Shown: positions 9,622-21,242, numbered from the stretch's first letter. The stretch: DNA of 64,000 nt from Plantago major (GCA_026545765.1 CM048842.1:22904667-22968666), one strand, 5' to 3'. Program-made: numbers and translations. Notes: generated by a model not told the origin, from the sequence alone.

Positions 9622-11447
9622 ATGTCGCGCCAAAGAAAGTGCAGTTACGAGATTCACAGGTCTAGTGGGACCCAGGGTCCACCACATAGTGCATCGAGTA
9701 GCCCTGGTGGATCGAGCAGCTACTCTCATGTTAGTCAGACTGCCAGCGGCTCGAGCATTGGGACATCTGGTGGTGGTTATGGACCAGGACAGTACCCGCC
9801 TGACGGGTGTCCTTATACCGAGATCGTCGATGGTGCTACGTGGGAGGGGAAGTTGGTGTTGTTCCCTAATGGCAGGAGGAAGTAAGTATTATATATACAT
9901 TTGTAGAACATAACTTAAGATAAGTGTTTATATATATGTCACATGAATTGTCTAATAAATATATGTACTCTTCTATATCTCATTGATAACTGCAGGTTGT
10001 GGCCTCAGCAATCTTCAGACGACCTGCATGAGATTTTCAAGCTTAGGAGGGAGTTGCCGGGCCAGGGAGGCGAACAATGGAGCAAACTCAAGGCTGAGAC
10101 GAAGCACTTCTACTTTGATGAGCTTCGGGTAAGCTTAAATGTTACAATTTGTTGTGGTAAATGTTAAAATGCTTTATTTGTTGTTCTATCGATTAATGAA
10201 CTAGTTTACTAATTTGTGTGGTATGTTAACCACTTACTTGGGTGATATGTTTGTCACCATTGTGTTAGTAAATTCTAGGACAATTTGTGTGGAATGTTAG
10301 CCACTTACTTGGGTGATATGTTAGTCACCATTGTGTTAGTAAATTCTATGACAATTTGTGTGGTATGTTAGCCACTTACTTGGATGATATGTTAGTCACC
10401 ATTGTTTATCTTGAAATTGTAACCTTGGGGCATTAATTTTTACTTTGAATGGAATTGGAATGTAGAAAAAATACTACATTTCGACTGGCCTTATTCCCAA
10501 GATGTGGCCTATTTTCGAGAGTTTGGGCTCTGATCTGTATATGCATATGGTGGCTGACATGAAAAAATACCGAGAAAAAGGAAAGCCGCCACAGTATAGG
10601 CATATTGGGGACGGAGAGTGGGCTATGTGGCTAGAATATTGGAGACTTACAACCGTCGAGGATCAGTCCTTCAAGAACAGTAATCGACCGAGCCGCGAGA
10701 TGGTAAGGGCTCTGCCAGGCATCACTACGGGTCACGAGCTGTTGTCACTGATCGCCAGATGTCGGTAAGTATATATATGTGTGTTCTGATTACAACATGA
10801 TTTGTACACATGTGTATTGCTTTCATTTATACCAATTTACCACTTGTTTGCATTCCTACCAACTTACTAACTACTTGTTGCAATATATAATGTTCTTTAG
10901 CTGAACCAGAACAAACCCAAGACTTGCCTAGAGGAAATGAAGAGGGGGAAGCTGAAGAACGGCATTTGGGTGGACGAGAAGTCCGAGCTTATTGCGGTAT
11001 GTGTATTTGCTAAGTGTCACAGTTGTATATGCATGTGTATTATAAATTAAATATGAAATTGTAGCTCATTTCGTATACACTTGACTATTACAGAGTGAGG
11101 TGGAGCGGATCATTGCGGAGAGGCTGCTCGAGGGTGAGGAGTTGTCCGTGGAAGAACAAGACCGGATCTTTCTACAGGTCAACCCACCCGACAACAAGGG
11201 TCGGGTTTATGGTCTTGGTAGTTTGGGCGAGACACTGGCGGAGAAGAGCTTCTCCGTGTCCCAGCAATCTCAGGGACATGGTGATGTTTACACACAGGTG
11301 CAGGTCGAGCAGATGGTGAATGAAGCAGTGACTCCTCTCCAGAATGAGATTGAAACTCTCAGGGATGAGCAGGCTCGTATGAATCAGAGGGTCGAAGAGC
11401 TCTGCCGCTTGTATATGAGCCAGAATACCCCCGGCCCCTCGTCTTAG
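9622..11447 (+). CDS. TnpA-like CACTA protein (Transposase_24/Ptta-En-Spm type), five exons
   Basis: Exons: 9622-9881, 9996-10128, 10466-10764, 10901-10996, 11094-11447 (TAG). The ATG at 9622 opens a Ser/Gly-rich N-terminus. Next come LWPQQSSDDLHEIFKLRREL, FYFDELRKKYYI across an intron, the GHELLSLIARCR / LNQNKPKTCLEEM / NGIWVDEKSE region and GRVYGLGSLGETLAEKS. The end is a coiled-coil-like VEQMVNEAVTPLQNEIETLRDE. This order fits the Transposase_24 (PF03004-like) proteins of plant CACTA elements, which bind subterminal repeats; about 380 aa. The exon 3/exon 4 join (CG then CTGAAC) is off by one base with canonical sites, so there may be a lesion or a non-obvious splice. Intron 2 contains a minisatellite. 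Confidence 0.72.
10211..10405. repeat. Three-copy 71-bp minisatellite in an intron of the TnpA-like gene
   Basis: Units start at 10211, 10282 and 10353, each beginning AATTTGTGTGG and containing CCACTTACTTGG and GTCACCATTGT. They are near-identical, so the duplication looks recent; the last unit is truncated. Confidence 0.85.
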
Positions 11448-11659
11448 TTGCTTGTGTTGTTTTGGATACTATGCTACTTTTTACTTTGTTGGATATTTGG
11501 ATTTCTATTCAGATATGTAGACTTTGTTTTGGATAATTTATTTTTGATGAATCTTTGTTGTTAATTAATGCAATTTCCCCTTTGAGACATATCATTATTA
11601 TATTGGTTGAAAAAACAGGTGAAAATTATAAAAAAAATTTAAATTTTTTTTTAAAAAAA

Positions 11660-11945
11660 AAACAGTGGTTATCCGTCGCTAAACTACGAATTAGGGCATA
11701 CTAGCCCTAATTCGTTTAGAGACGGATAACTATTCGTCTCTAAACGCCGAGGGATTTTCAGAGACGGACAATTATCCGTTTCTAATGGCGCAGAAGGGTC
11801 AATGCTCTATCCATCGCCAAATATCCGTCGCTAATTCGCCTTAGAGACGCCCATCATTAAGACGGGCGTCTATCCGTCGCTAAGGCCTTAGCGACGGATC
11901 GGCAGGGGGTTTAGCGACGGAATTATCCGTCGGTAAACCCCTATT
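11660..11945. repeat. Right subterminal CACTA repeat array
   Basis: Several TTATCCGTCGCTAA, TAGAGACGGATAA and TTAGCGACGGAT variants in both orientations, mirroring the left array and running up to the ATTTTTTGTAGTG terminus. It is more diverged than the left array (GAGACGGA and CGTCTCT variants). Confidence 0.7.
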
Positions 11946-13347
11946 TTTTGTAGTGTATTTTCATGTCTCTTAAATCTTTTAATCTTGAATTGATGCAATG
12001 CAACACTAAGACCTGACTTGACTCTGAACACTTGAACTTGTTCTTCATGAAAAACTCTTGACTTGAACTTTAACTTGAAACTTATCTTGAAGCTTTAGCT
12101 TTAAATGTCTTAAAACAAAACATGATCGCGAGCTCACTTGGCATCGTAGGTTCCTATCCTGGCCATGGTGGCTATCTGCCGGCCTCAGGTCACTTTCGTG
12201 GCCTTATCCGTTGAATAAATAAAATCTGACGGCCTCAGGAACTTGGTCCCTATCCGCTGAACATGAACTAATAACTGCGCCACAAATACCAGGATATTTC
12301 CTTACGAGCCCTTTACTTATCTTTAACTTTGAAACTTGCTTTACTTTAAATCCTTAACATCTTGTTAAAGTGAAGGCATGCGTTTAAACTCTAACTCGTG
12401 AATGCATGGACTAATCTGTGTGCACGTAAACAACATATAATATACACTGAAAATATAAAACACATATGAGGACAAATGGGAACAATTAGATGATACAGTA
12501 GCGTAAAACAGGTCAACTCGGTTGCACTTAAATGATGTTTAAAAGAAAGAATGATTATGATAAGTCATGTATCCACAATTCATCACTATACTGTACATAT
12601 TGCACAACATACATAAATGTACAAAGACAACAATGTCTATATAATTCAATAATTACCAATCAAGTAAACACTTTTCTTCCCTGTTCGAACATACATGGAA
12701 CAAAACTCAAATAACTTTATGGGCATAATTAGAGTTCGGCATTATCAATAACTCTGATTCTAGCCATAAAAATAGGAGACATGTAACCATTGCAAGTTCA
12801 ATCAAAACGTAATATTATGACGACCAACCATATAAACATGATAATTTGCATCGATTTCATATCATAGCCTAATCAACTATGCAAGGTTAACATCATACAT
12901 ATAAACATTTGTAATGCAAATCTTAGGGGTACTTGCATACAATATAACTTATAATAACTCTAATAATCAACACTTAAACGTGATGGAAATCCTAGGGGAA
13001 CTTGCCTGAAAGAGAGACTTCTGAAAGTTTTATGATCCCGAAAAACGTCTCACACCAATTGCTAGAAAGAAGAAGAGCGATGAAGAAAACGTGTGGATGT
13101 CTGAAACTGTTGGAAGAATTAAAGATAGGACTAATTGAGTTTAATGACACAATTAAGGATGAGGTTAAAAGAGGGATTAGAAGATGGGCTGGCAAGAGAA
13201 ATTGGAGTGCCACAGGAATTGGGCTAACTTAGCTTGGTAAGAAATTGGACCAAGAATAAGCTTTACGAATTCGAACTCAGCTCCAGCGTTCGATTCGCTT
13301 TAAAATGTTTAAATTCAAAATATGAAATTTTTGACTGTTACATCGGT

Positions 13348-13766
13348 AGTCAAACATGCAATTTAACATAATGCTGACTAATTAATTAGTTTATAACTAA
13401 GTACAAGAAGTAAGCATCTTTAAAGCATCTACATGCAGCAGGTGTACATGTCTTAACTACCATAAGGTGAATAAAAAATATATGGAGTAGATACAACTTT
13501 TTCACATTTCCAACTACTATTAGGTGCCTACTCTCAACAGGCGCATCTGTATCTCTAGTGTACATTTATTGATGTGACTAATTGGTCATTTTGTTAGTTG
13601 AATGTACATGATTTAATATAATGATAACTTAATTATAAAGCATTTACAAAGCCGGTGACATTGATCAACTTGATGTACGATCTGATGTTTTTAAATTATA
13701 GTGTGTATTACTAATGTTTTATGGGTGTATGATTAATGTCACTTTCAAATGTATGTATAACACTGA
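13348..13766. other. Gene-free AT-rich spacer
   Basis: No ORF, RNA or element boundary that I can support. It lies between the solo LTR target duplication and the next transposon-like block. Confidence 0.4.
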
Positions 13767-14489
13767 TATTATTATTAGTTAAAGTTTTGAAAAAGGTAAG
13801 ATTTTCCTAAAAAATAAAAAAGTCAAGGTTTTTTTTTTTCGGTTTTTGGGTTTTAGTGGTCTGACCGGCCGAATTTCTTAAAAACTGTCGAGACACACAC
13901 TTTTCGTTATGATTTTAATAGATTATGTTATGTTTTTAAGTTGGCGCACTGTAAGTTTAAGTTACCGTTTTAATGTATTTTGTTAATGTTTTAAGAGATG
14001 ATGTGATGGTTTTAATGCGTCATATGTTTCAATTATAATTTTAACATCTTTTATTAATTTTTTAAGAGAGGTGTGATGGTTTTAAGGAGCTACACGATAG
14101 TTTTTAAGGTGGCTTGTTATAGTTTTAAGTGACAATCTAATATCATGAAACCACCATTAAACAGGTCTAAAAGTCTCAGGGATGCCATTAAAACATCAAT
14201 AAACATGCTTAAAACAAGTTTAAAATAAGCTACTTGAAACATTCAGTCATCCAAAGGTTTTTAAACACCTATTCTCATATGAAAAAAATTACAATAAACG
14301 TTTATTCGGTGTTTTTTTATGCAAATGCAAACTGAGTTATTAAAATTGACTTTTTTTTCCGAATAACTTCGACTTCCTGCCTTTTGTTGCTTGTGCTTGT
14401 TGCTTCAATATTGCAGTGACACCTTTGAGAGACCTATCATCAAACTCGGTCATCATCAGCACCTGCTTACAACATTCACTAACTGGGTT

Positions 14490-15540
14490 AAAACCATAAC
14501 AAATCTCATCAAAACTATCACATTGGTACTTAAAAATAAAGAAGGAACATGCAACACATGGTAAAAACAGTAACATTGATGCTTAAAACCATTACACTGC
14601 ATCTTAAAACTATAACAAAGCAGGAACATGCAACACAAGCTAAAAATAGTAACATTGATACATAAAACCATAACAGTGCCTATTAAAACTATAACAAAAC
14701 ATTTGCAAAAAATCAAATCATAAATATTTCTCAGAAGCTAAAACAATAACGTTGATGCCTAAAATTACAACAATATGTTTTAAAACTATAATATATGCGC
14801 TAAAAACAATAACATGCAGAAATATTCAACATAAGCTAAATATAGTAACATTAATGCTTAAAACCAGAACAGTGCATTTTAAAACTATATCAATGACTCT
14901 TAAAATTATAACAAAGCACGAACATAAAACACAAGCTAAAAACAGTAACATTGATGCTTAAAGCCATAATGGTGTATCTTAAAACTATTACAAAGCAGGA
15001 ACATGCAACACAAGTTAAAAACAGTAACATTGATACATAAAACAATAACAGTGCGTCTTAAAACTATAACAAAACATTTGCAAAAAATTAGATCATAAAT
15101 ATTTCTCAAAATCTAAAGTACTAACGTTGATGCTTAAAACTATAACATATGTGCTAAAAATAATAACTTACATAAATATTCAACATAAACTAAATATAGT
15201 ACCATTAATCTTTAAAACCATAACAATGCATCGTAAAACTATAACAATGAATTTTAAAACTATAACAAAGCACGAACATGCAGCACAGAGTAAAAACAGT
15301 AACATTGATGCTTAAAATTATAATAGTGCCTCTTAAAACTATAATAATGCATTTTAAAACTATAACAAAACATTTGCAAAAAATTAAATCATAAATATTT
15401 CATCAGAAGCTAAAAACACTAACGTTGCTGCTTAAAACTACTTTGATATGTATTAAAACTATAACATATGCACTAAAACAAATAACAGACATAAATATTC
15501 AACACAAGTTAAACAATCATGCTTAAAACTATAACACACA
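14490..15540. repeat. Degenerate tandem array of TTAAAACTATAACA units with higher-order repeats
   Basis: Short units (TTAAAACTATAACA, AAAAACAGTAACATTGATGC, GAACATGCAACACAAG) recur throughout. A longer phrase AACATTTGCAAAAAAT followed by ATCATAAATATTT recurs near 14700, 15070 and 15370, giving a higher-order period of about 300-370 bp. Small ORFs here simply read through the repeat and are not genes. Confidence 0.75.
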
Positions 15541-15852
15541 TGTAACACCAGACAACAGTCACTATTAACTTCACTTCTTCAGTCACTTTCCAACTTTTAA
15601 CCCCTTTCCAATTTTTCATCCTCTTGATTCACTAACCAATATCAAAAAACACACATACTTGCCGTTTTAATATAAAATACCTTCACCTCACATCACCATT
15701 TCTCCAGACGCCAAAAATGGCAGATCCACCCAACCACTCTCTCACGTAACTCTCCCTTTCTCTCTCTACAATTCTACAACACACCATATCCATGGCAGTC
15801 GCCTTGGAATGCTGGTCCATTCGCACAAGGACCGATGAAGAAGCCGTCTCAA

Positions 15853-16201
15853 TCAGGAGCCGCGAGTGCTAAATTGGAACCCCAAGGACTCATGAAGCGT
15901 GTCCGAAGTTGATTCAAAAGGAATCGAGGCAAGGAGAGTAGATTTCATGGAATCGGAGGATGTGACAGCAGGAGGCGGTGCGAAATCGGACATTGCGGTG
16001 GCATGTGGATCTACTCGCAGTGGATCCGCGTTTGGAGAGGTGTTGGAAATTTCTGGCTTTCTCGGGGGAGGGTAGAGGAGGATCTGCTCTGTCGGGAACT
16101 GGACGACGTAGGTGGCCGGCGGCGGCGGGAGAGGTGGTGATGGAAATGGAGTTGCAGAGATTTTGAGAGAAATTGAATTGGGGATTTTGATTTTTGAGCA
16201 T
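15853..16201 (-). pseudogene. Captured fragment resembling an LEA/NHL (NDR1/HIN1-like) gene 5' end
   Basis: On the minus strand an open frame contains PPPPATYVVQFPTEQILLYPPP, resembling the N-terminal TYVVQxPxxQIYRVPPPE signature of plant LEA_2/NDR1-HIN1-like membrane proteins. Downstream residues do not match that family and no transmembrane segment follows, so only a fragment is present. A minus-strand TATATAAGG lies about 15 bp upstream (16211-16220), followed by a UTR-like CAATTTCTCTC stretch. This is typical of Pack-MULE capture of promoter plus first exon. The assignment rests on one motif. Confidence 0.4.
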
Positions 16202-16349
16202 GATTTCTTCCTTATATAGGCGACCGGTCTGGTTCGATTTACGAAAAAACCGCGCGTATGGTCCATTTGGATGGTTTTTTTTACATTAAACCAGATTTTC
16301 TTGATATATAGGAAAGTCTTCCCTTTTACTGTACATACTCTTATTATTA

Positions 16350-16910
16350 ATAACTTTAATGGTTTTAATTATAACAATAATCTTTATTGTTGGTTCATCT
16401 TGATCTCTCTATGAAGTCGGTCCCTAAAAAGAGTTACTCTAGATCATTATTAGACTGTTTGACATACGACTTTAACATACTAGATTTTAAAAGATGGTTA
16501 ATATATGAATAGTAATTCAATTTTCTGTGTGTAGAATAATAACTTCAAAGAGTTTTTATAGTTGGTGATCATAGAGAATTATATGGAAAACATAGACAAT
16601 TCCAAGGTAAACATAAACATAGACAATCACAGGTTATACCTTCATGTGAAACGATCTGCAAGGCTTCCTCATGAGTTGTTGTTCTTAACAATAAACCAAA
16701 GTCTCCCTATGAAGAACGAGTCATTAAAATCAATAATTAGTCACCAATCAACCATCAATAAGTGTGCTACTAAAATTTCAATGGTCAATACATAACAATT
16801 CAAAAACATACTTGATTTGATGTTGTTATAGCTGATTCATGTTCGTTTCCATAAGAGGTTTCTTCAATGATTTCTTCCATATTATGAACAAATCTTTTTG
16901 ATTTTGTACG
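16350..16910. other. MULE-related debris and left flank of the Sirevirus insertion
   Basis: Around 16398-16434 a stretch resembling the MULE 3' end (CTCTCTATGAAG...GTTACTCT) is followed by a segment of about 125 bp that recurs at 32952-33078. From 16580 to 16640 the inverse family motif ACATAGACAAT appears. The right limit is the target duplication GTACG (16906-16910). No gene is seen. Confidence 0.45.
16441..16563 (+). repeat. About 125-bp direct repeat, left copy
   Basis: Begins GATCATTATTAGACTGTTTG and contains GACATACGACTTTAACATAC. The same segment recurs, somewhat diverged, at 32952-33078 in the same orientation, 16.5 kb away on the other side of the Sirevirus. In both places it directly follows MULE-end-like sequence. 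Confidence 0.7.
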
Positions 16911-18640
16911 TGTTGGGAAATTTGTTGGGAAATTTCTTGGGAAATTTGTTAGGAAATTTGTTAGATATTTTGTTAGAAATATCTGTTTAGATTTTGATCA
17001 GCAACATGATGACTTATCTTAGTCTCAGAAAGGTGATTAGTACTCTTGGTTCACTTGAACATTGTAAAAGAGGAAACTCACTAAGTATGATAGTCTAGCT
17101 AATCTTGTATAGGATGTTAGGTCTCAAAATGTAATTTTTATTTTATGAAGAGAAGACTAAGAAGAAGACATCCAAGCAGAACAAGCTCAACGACATTGAA
17201 GACTTGAAGAAACTGCACAAGATTACTGAAACTGTTTTTCAGATACCTTAGCCAGATATCTTGAAGACACGAATAGTTTTAAACAAACTGTGTCACAAGA
17301 GATATCTGAGAAATAAAAGACCTATCTGAAAACAAGGAAAGTGTCCACAGATATCTATTCTCAGATACCTTGAGCATTAACCACATTTCTGAAAAAGAAA
17401 TATATATATTGCAAACAAAGTTGTTTCAATAAAAGTGGTATCTGAAGATTGAAGATAAGGACGTGCAAAGAATCAGATAACACTAGTCTCTGATACAAAG
17501 CATAGTTCCGTTGGCACTACAGGACAAAAAGTATAGTACAATGCATTTAATGCACGGACAGAGATGTCTGAATAAAAGCAACGGCAGCTTCTGAAGAAGA
17601 AGACAAAACCTGCTCTGATTTTATACACACAGATATCAATAGTTCAATTTGAGCTAACGGATACTATTCAAACGGTACTCAAATTCATCTATAAATATCA
17701 ACACTTAGATCGCTTGAAGAGACACAATGCACCTTGAAGCGCATAAAAGCGTGAACATCTTACTCTCTCAAAGCAACTTACTTATCCTCAAAGCTTTCTG
17801 TTGCGACCAAAGCTTTTGATCTTGAGTAACACTGAAGTTCTAAGTGTCCTGATCCTAAACAAGCACAGCTATCTGTGAAAGAGTTGAAACGAAGGATCAA
17901 GTATCTGAGATTCATTTTCTTGAACATTTATCTAGACTTGGGTCAGTAAAAAGAACAAGATACCATACATTGAAAAGTGTATTAAGTATACTTGATTCAC
18001 AGAGCTATCTGAATAACTGAATAAGTTATTAAGGAAGCTCATCTGACAACTCAAACCAAAACCAACACCATAACTGGCGTGGAGTACAGGAAGTACTTAG
18101 TTTGAAAAATCAGGGAATAACTCCAAGGTTACCGGAGTATAGGAAGTACTTGATTTGGGAAACTAAGGAATAACTCCAAGGTTATTGAGTATAGGAAGTA
18201 CTTAGCTTGGGAAGCTAGGGAATAACTCAAAGGTTTCTGAGTACAGGAAGTACTTGGTTGTGAAAGCCGGGGAACAACTCAGGGGGGACATTTGGTTGGG
18301 AACCAATTGTTTAAGAATCTTAGAATATGATTTTTGTAAGGAGAACTCAATTATCTATTCTAGTGAATTCTAGGTCTCTGGTAGACCGAAGTGGATTAGT
18401 TGGAGGATTACGCCACCTCCAGATACCACTATACTTGTTGTGTTATTTACCTTTCTGTATTTACATTTCAGCAACACACACACACACTTTAACTGTTTCT
18501 GCACTTATCTTTATTAAGTCTTCCGCTCGATTCTAAGTATCGGATATCTATTCGATATCTCGAGAAATAGTTTTATCGAAAAGTTTTAAAAGACTATTCA
18601 CCCCCTCTAGTCTTTTACTTTGTCATTATCTGGACCAACA
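16911..18640 (+). repeat. 5' LTR of the Sirevirus-like element
   Basis: 1730 bp, TG...CA ends. The start is a 12-bp tandem repeat (TGTTGGGAAATT and variants), one unit longer here than in the 3' LTR. Repeated GAGTA(C/T)AGGAAGTACTT phrases occur at 18080-18255. It ends at GGACCAACA. Confidence 0.9.
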
Positions 18641-18642
18641 AG

Positions 18643-18654
18643 TGGTATCGAGCG
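18643..18654 (+). other. Primer binding site
   Basis: TGGTATCGAGCG lies 2 bp after the 5' LTR and closely resembles TGGTATCAGAGC, the complement of the initiator tRNA-Met 3' end used by plant copia elements. One base is missing relative to that consensus. Confidence 0.75.
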
Positions 18655-18758
18655 CAGGAGGTTCACAAGCCTTCTGCACTGAATCTAGATCCCCAGATAG
18701 GTGAAGGAACTTTGTCCATTTTCGAGGACTATTTAATTTGTGTGTTAAGTGTGCAGGT

Positions 18759-21236
18759 ATGTCTCTGAGTGATGCACCCATTCTCAAACCAGAGAATTAC
18801 GAGAAATGGAAAAATAACATGATGCTCCACTTGAAGCCATAAGTGACGAAATGATCGAAGTGATAAAGAATGGCCCAATAGTCATTCAACAACTCAAACA
18901 AGTCATGGAGGTTTCTAATGGTAGAGACAGAGATCAAAGCGAAGGATCTTCACAAACCGATCGTCAACAAGTGGGAGATCTACTAGTCAAGTCATTTACG
19001 AACCAAAGCAGAGAACTCGGACATCGGAAGATGCCAAGAGAAATCGTCTGGATGGTCAAGCTCGTAATATCATCATCGATCGACACTGAGCACATACAAG
19101 TAAACTGGGGTGCTAAACGGCGAAAGTTGCTCGCAACCGATTGAAGAAATCGTGAATCGAGAAAACCAAAGAAAACAAGTTCAAGTTCTCAAGTTGAAAT
19201 TTCAAAATTTTAAACAAGGACCCATGAAACTCGGAAGAACTTGATTTGATTTACCACTCTCATGAGTGACATGGTAGCTCTGGGAAAGCAGATACTCCCA
19301 GTCAGAAAAGATTAAGACTATTGTCAGAAGTCTTAACCACAACTGGGAGCATACCAAATTCTTTTATTTTAACCAAGGAATGCCAAATATCACTCCAGTG
19401 GAACTTTTCTCTCATCTTGCTACTGTTGATTATGAGACAACTCAAAGAGAACAAACAACTGAAAAGTTGCAAAACGTTGCTCTAGTCACTCAAGGAACTT
19501 CTGAAAAGAAGAAAAGCAAGGAAGAAACTGAGGAAGCTCTTGATGCAAAGCAAATGAGCAAATATATCAGTCGAGAAATTGAAAGAAGGAAAGCCAAAGA
19601 GAAGCTGAAAAAGCATCTAGGCTCAAACTATCACAAGTACAAAAATATGCAAAACTCGCTGAACAAGCCAGCTCAGAAAGCATCATGTACTGAGGAAGCA
19701 GAAATTGGAAACGATATCTGAATCTATTGTCAGAAACCTGGCCACTTCAAGAAGGATTGTCCTGCCCTCAACAAACTAAGGACAGGTGACAAGAAAGATA
19801 GGAGAATCTTCAGAAGAAGCCAGAAATCTTTGTTAACTGAAGAAAGAAAGAAAATCCAAATTCAACTGGATGCTCTAGACGTTGAGATGATTCAAGATGA
19901 CAATTCAGATGACTCAACCTTACCATCACCGTAATTATGTGGAGTTACTCATGATATAATCGACTTCGCCTCAAGAAGAACGAAATGTGGAGTTCTTTGA
20001 AATTGATCCGGACATCTCCAACATAGAAATCTGTCTTATGGCTGATGAGGTAACACATACTTCTTGTTATACTTATGAAAGTGATGAAGAGGAAATAAAA
20101 AATCTAGAAAATCTCAGGAAAGAACTTGACATCTATGAAAGAGAATTTCTAATGATCCGAGCTAGAGCCGAAAACCTTGAAGAAGAAAAGAATTCTCTTG
20201 CAAAGGAAAATTCTCAACTAGTTAAAGTATCTGAGAGAAAGGATGCTGAAAATGCATCTCTCAAAGCTCAAATATCTGAGACTGAAAAGTCACATAAAGA
20301 AGCAATGGCTGAATTACAAAAGAAATATGAAGATCTTCTTTCTGAGAACAAGGAACTCAAGAAGAAAGAATTATCTTTTCAATCTTATGCCAAAGCTAGT
20401 GACACTCTTATCAAGTACAATCTTACTTAAGAGATCCTTGAAAAAGAAAGGACTTGGGTGAATACACGCATGATTGTTCTATCACTCTGAATAAGAGTAA
20501 GTAGAGAAGAACATTTGTAAGTACTCAGCAAGACGGTTCCCATGCAATCTATAGTATCGGTGAGAAGACAAAGATTGTTGACAAAGGAAAGGCAGTTGCG
20601 ACTAAACCTTTGTGGGAAAAACAAGTCAAAAACAAATCTGTTGGGCACGTCTCTGAAAAGAAACACAACACTGAAAAGTGTAAACACCCACAGTGCTATG
20701 TCTCTCAAAAAGGTAGAATTGCAGGAGCTGGCAAATTCTCCCATGTCACTTTTTCTGGTAAGAAATTGGACCAACCAGAGACTAGTAAAGCTGCTGAGAA
20801 AAGATCTCAGATAGCTTCAAGTGCTCGAAACGGTATTGGCTACAAAGGCATCGGAAAACAACTTGCTCATGAGTACAAGCAGGAGCAAGAACGATGGCTG
20901 AAAGCTAGAATTGCTCAAAGCAATTATCAGAAGTGGAAGTTAAATGAAGCCACTGAAAATCTGAATGCCAGGGCTAGAAGAAATCTGGCAAGGAAAGCTA
21001 AGTTTGCTGAAAAGCAAACTCAGAAACCTGACAGGTATCTGAAAGCATCATATGGAGCACCTAGGAACACACCAAGGAAGAAAATAATTCTTACTAATGA
21101 TAACATTCATTCAAATAGAATTCCTCCTTATGTTCCTGTCAGACAAAAGAATATTTCAAAGAAATTCATTCAAAAATGGATTCCTACTGGAAGATCCTTT
21201 AATTCTGACGGTTCCATCAAAGATATGAGAACCTAA
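18759..21236 (+). pseudogene. Sirevirus gag remnant
   Basis: The ATG at 18759 begins MSLSDAPILKPENYEKWKNN, then a TAA at 18841 and frameshifts break it. Further gag pieces lie at 18851-19144 (MIEVIKNGPI), 19380-19721, 19987-20430 (coiled-coil-rich, DEEEIKNLENLRKEL) and 20610-21236 (basic). The CCHC knuckle near 19719-19760 reads *IYCQKPGHFKKDC: its first Cys codon position is the TGA that ends the upstream frame. In the family gag forms the particle and binds RNA. It cannot be translated intact here. Confidence 0.8.
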
Positions 21237-21242
21237 TGTCCT

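Larger units (their letters stand above)
8633..11955 (+). mobile_element. CACTA (En/Spm-type) transposon carrying a TnpA-like gene only
   Basis: A 3323-bp element starting CACTACAAGAATTCC and ending ATTTTTTGTAGTG, with a perfect 3-bp target duplication TAT (8630-8632, 11956-11958). Both subterminal regions are packed with palindromic copies of TAGCGACGGATA / TATCCGTCGCTA, as expected of TnpA binding sites. One multi-exon gene lies inside (9622-11447). I find no TNP2/TnpD catalytic transposase, so it is incomplete as a transposition unit, although its termini look intact. A second, shorter element with the same termini and motif lies at 46518-47498. Confidence 0.88.
8237..13342 (-). mobile_element. 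Probable solo LTR (about 1.78 kb), interrupted by a CACTA element
   Basis: Without the CACTA insertion (8633-11955 plus one 3-bp TSD) about 1.78 kb remains. It begins TGTAGCGCCC and ends GACTGTTACA, with the TG...CA ends of an LTR, flanked by TCTGT (8232-8236) and TCGGT (13343-13347), a 4/5 matching 5-bp target duplication. No gag-pol, primer site or second LTR is adjacent, so a solo LTR left by recombination is the simplest reading. The minus orientation is inferred only from the GGGCGCTACA end seen in plant LTRs and is weak. Confidence 0.45.
13775..16341. mobile_element. Pack-MULE-like non-autonomous element with AAAACTATAAC arrays
   Basis: The ends are related inverted repeats: AAAAAGGTAAGATTTTCCTA near 13790-13810 and, inverted, AAAAGGGAAGACTTTCCTATA near 16307-16327. 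TATTATTA at 13767-13774 and 16342-16349 could be the target duplication, but it is low complexity, so the exact limits are soft. The left part carries GTTATAGTTTTAAG-type motifs and the middle the inverse CTTAAAACTATAAC in long arrays. The right end holds an antisense promoter and gene fragment. No transposase is present. Confidence 0.5.

Noticed and set aside
14752..15315. Small Thr/Ile/Lys-rich frames (MMPKITTICF, MMLKTITYVL)
   Set aside because: Translations of the AAAACTATAAC repeat array.
15853..16266. Complete host gene on the minus strand
   Set aside because: Only a promoter and an N-terminal-like motif are present, inside a transposon; the rest does not match the family.
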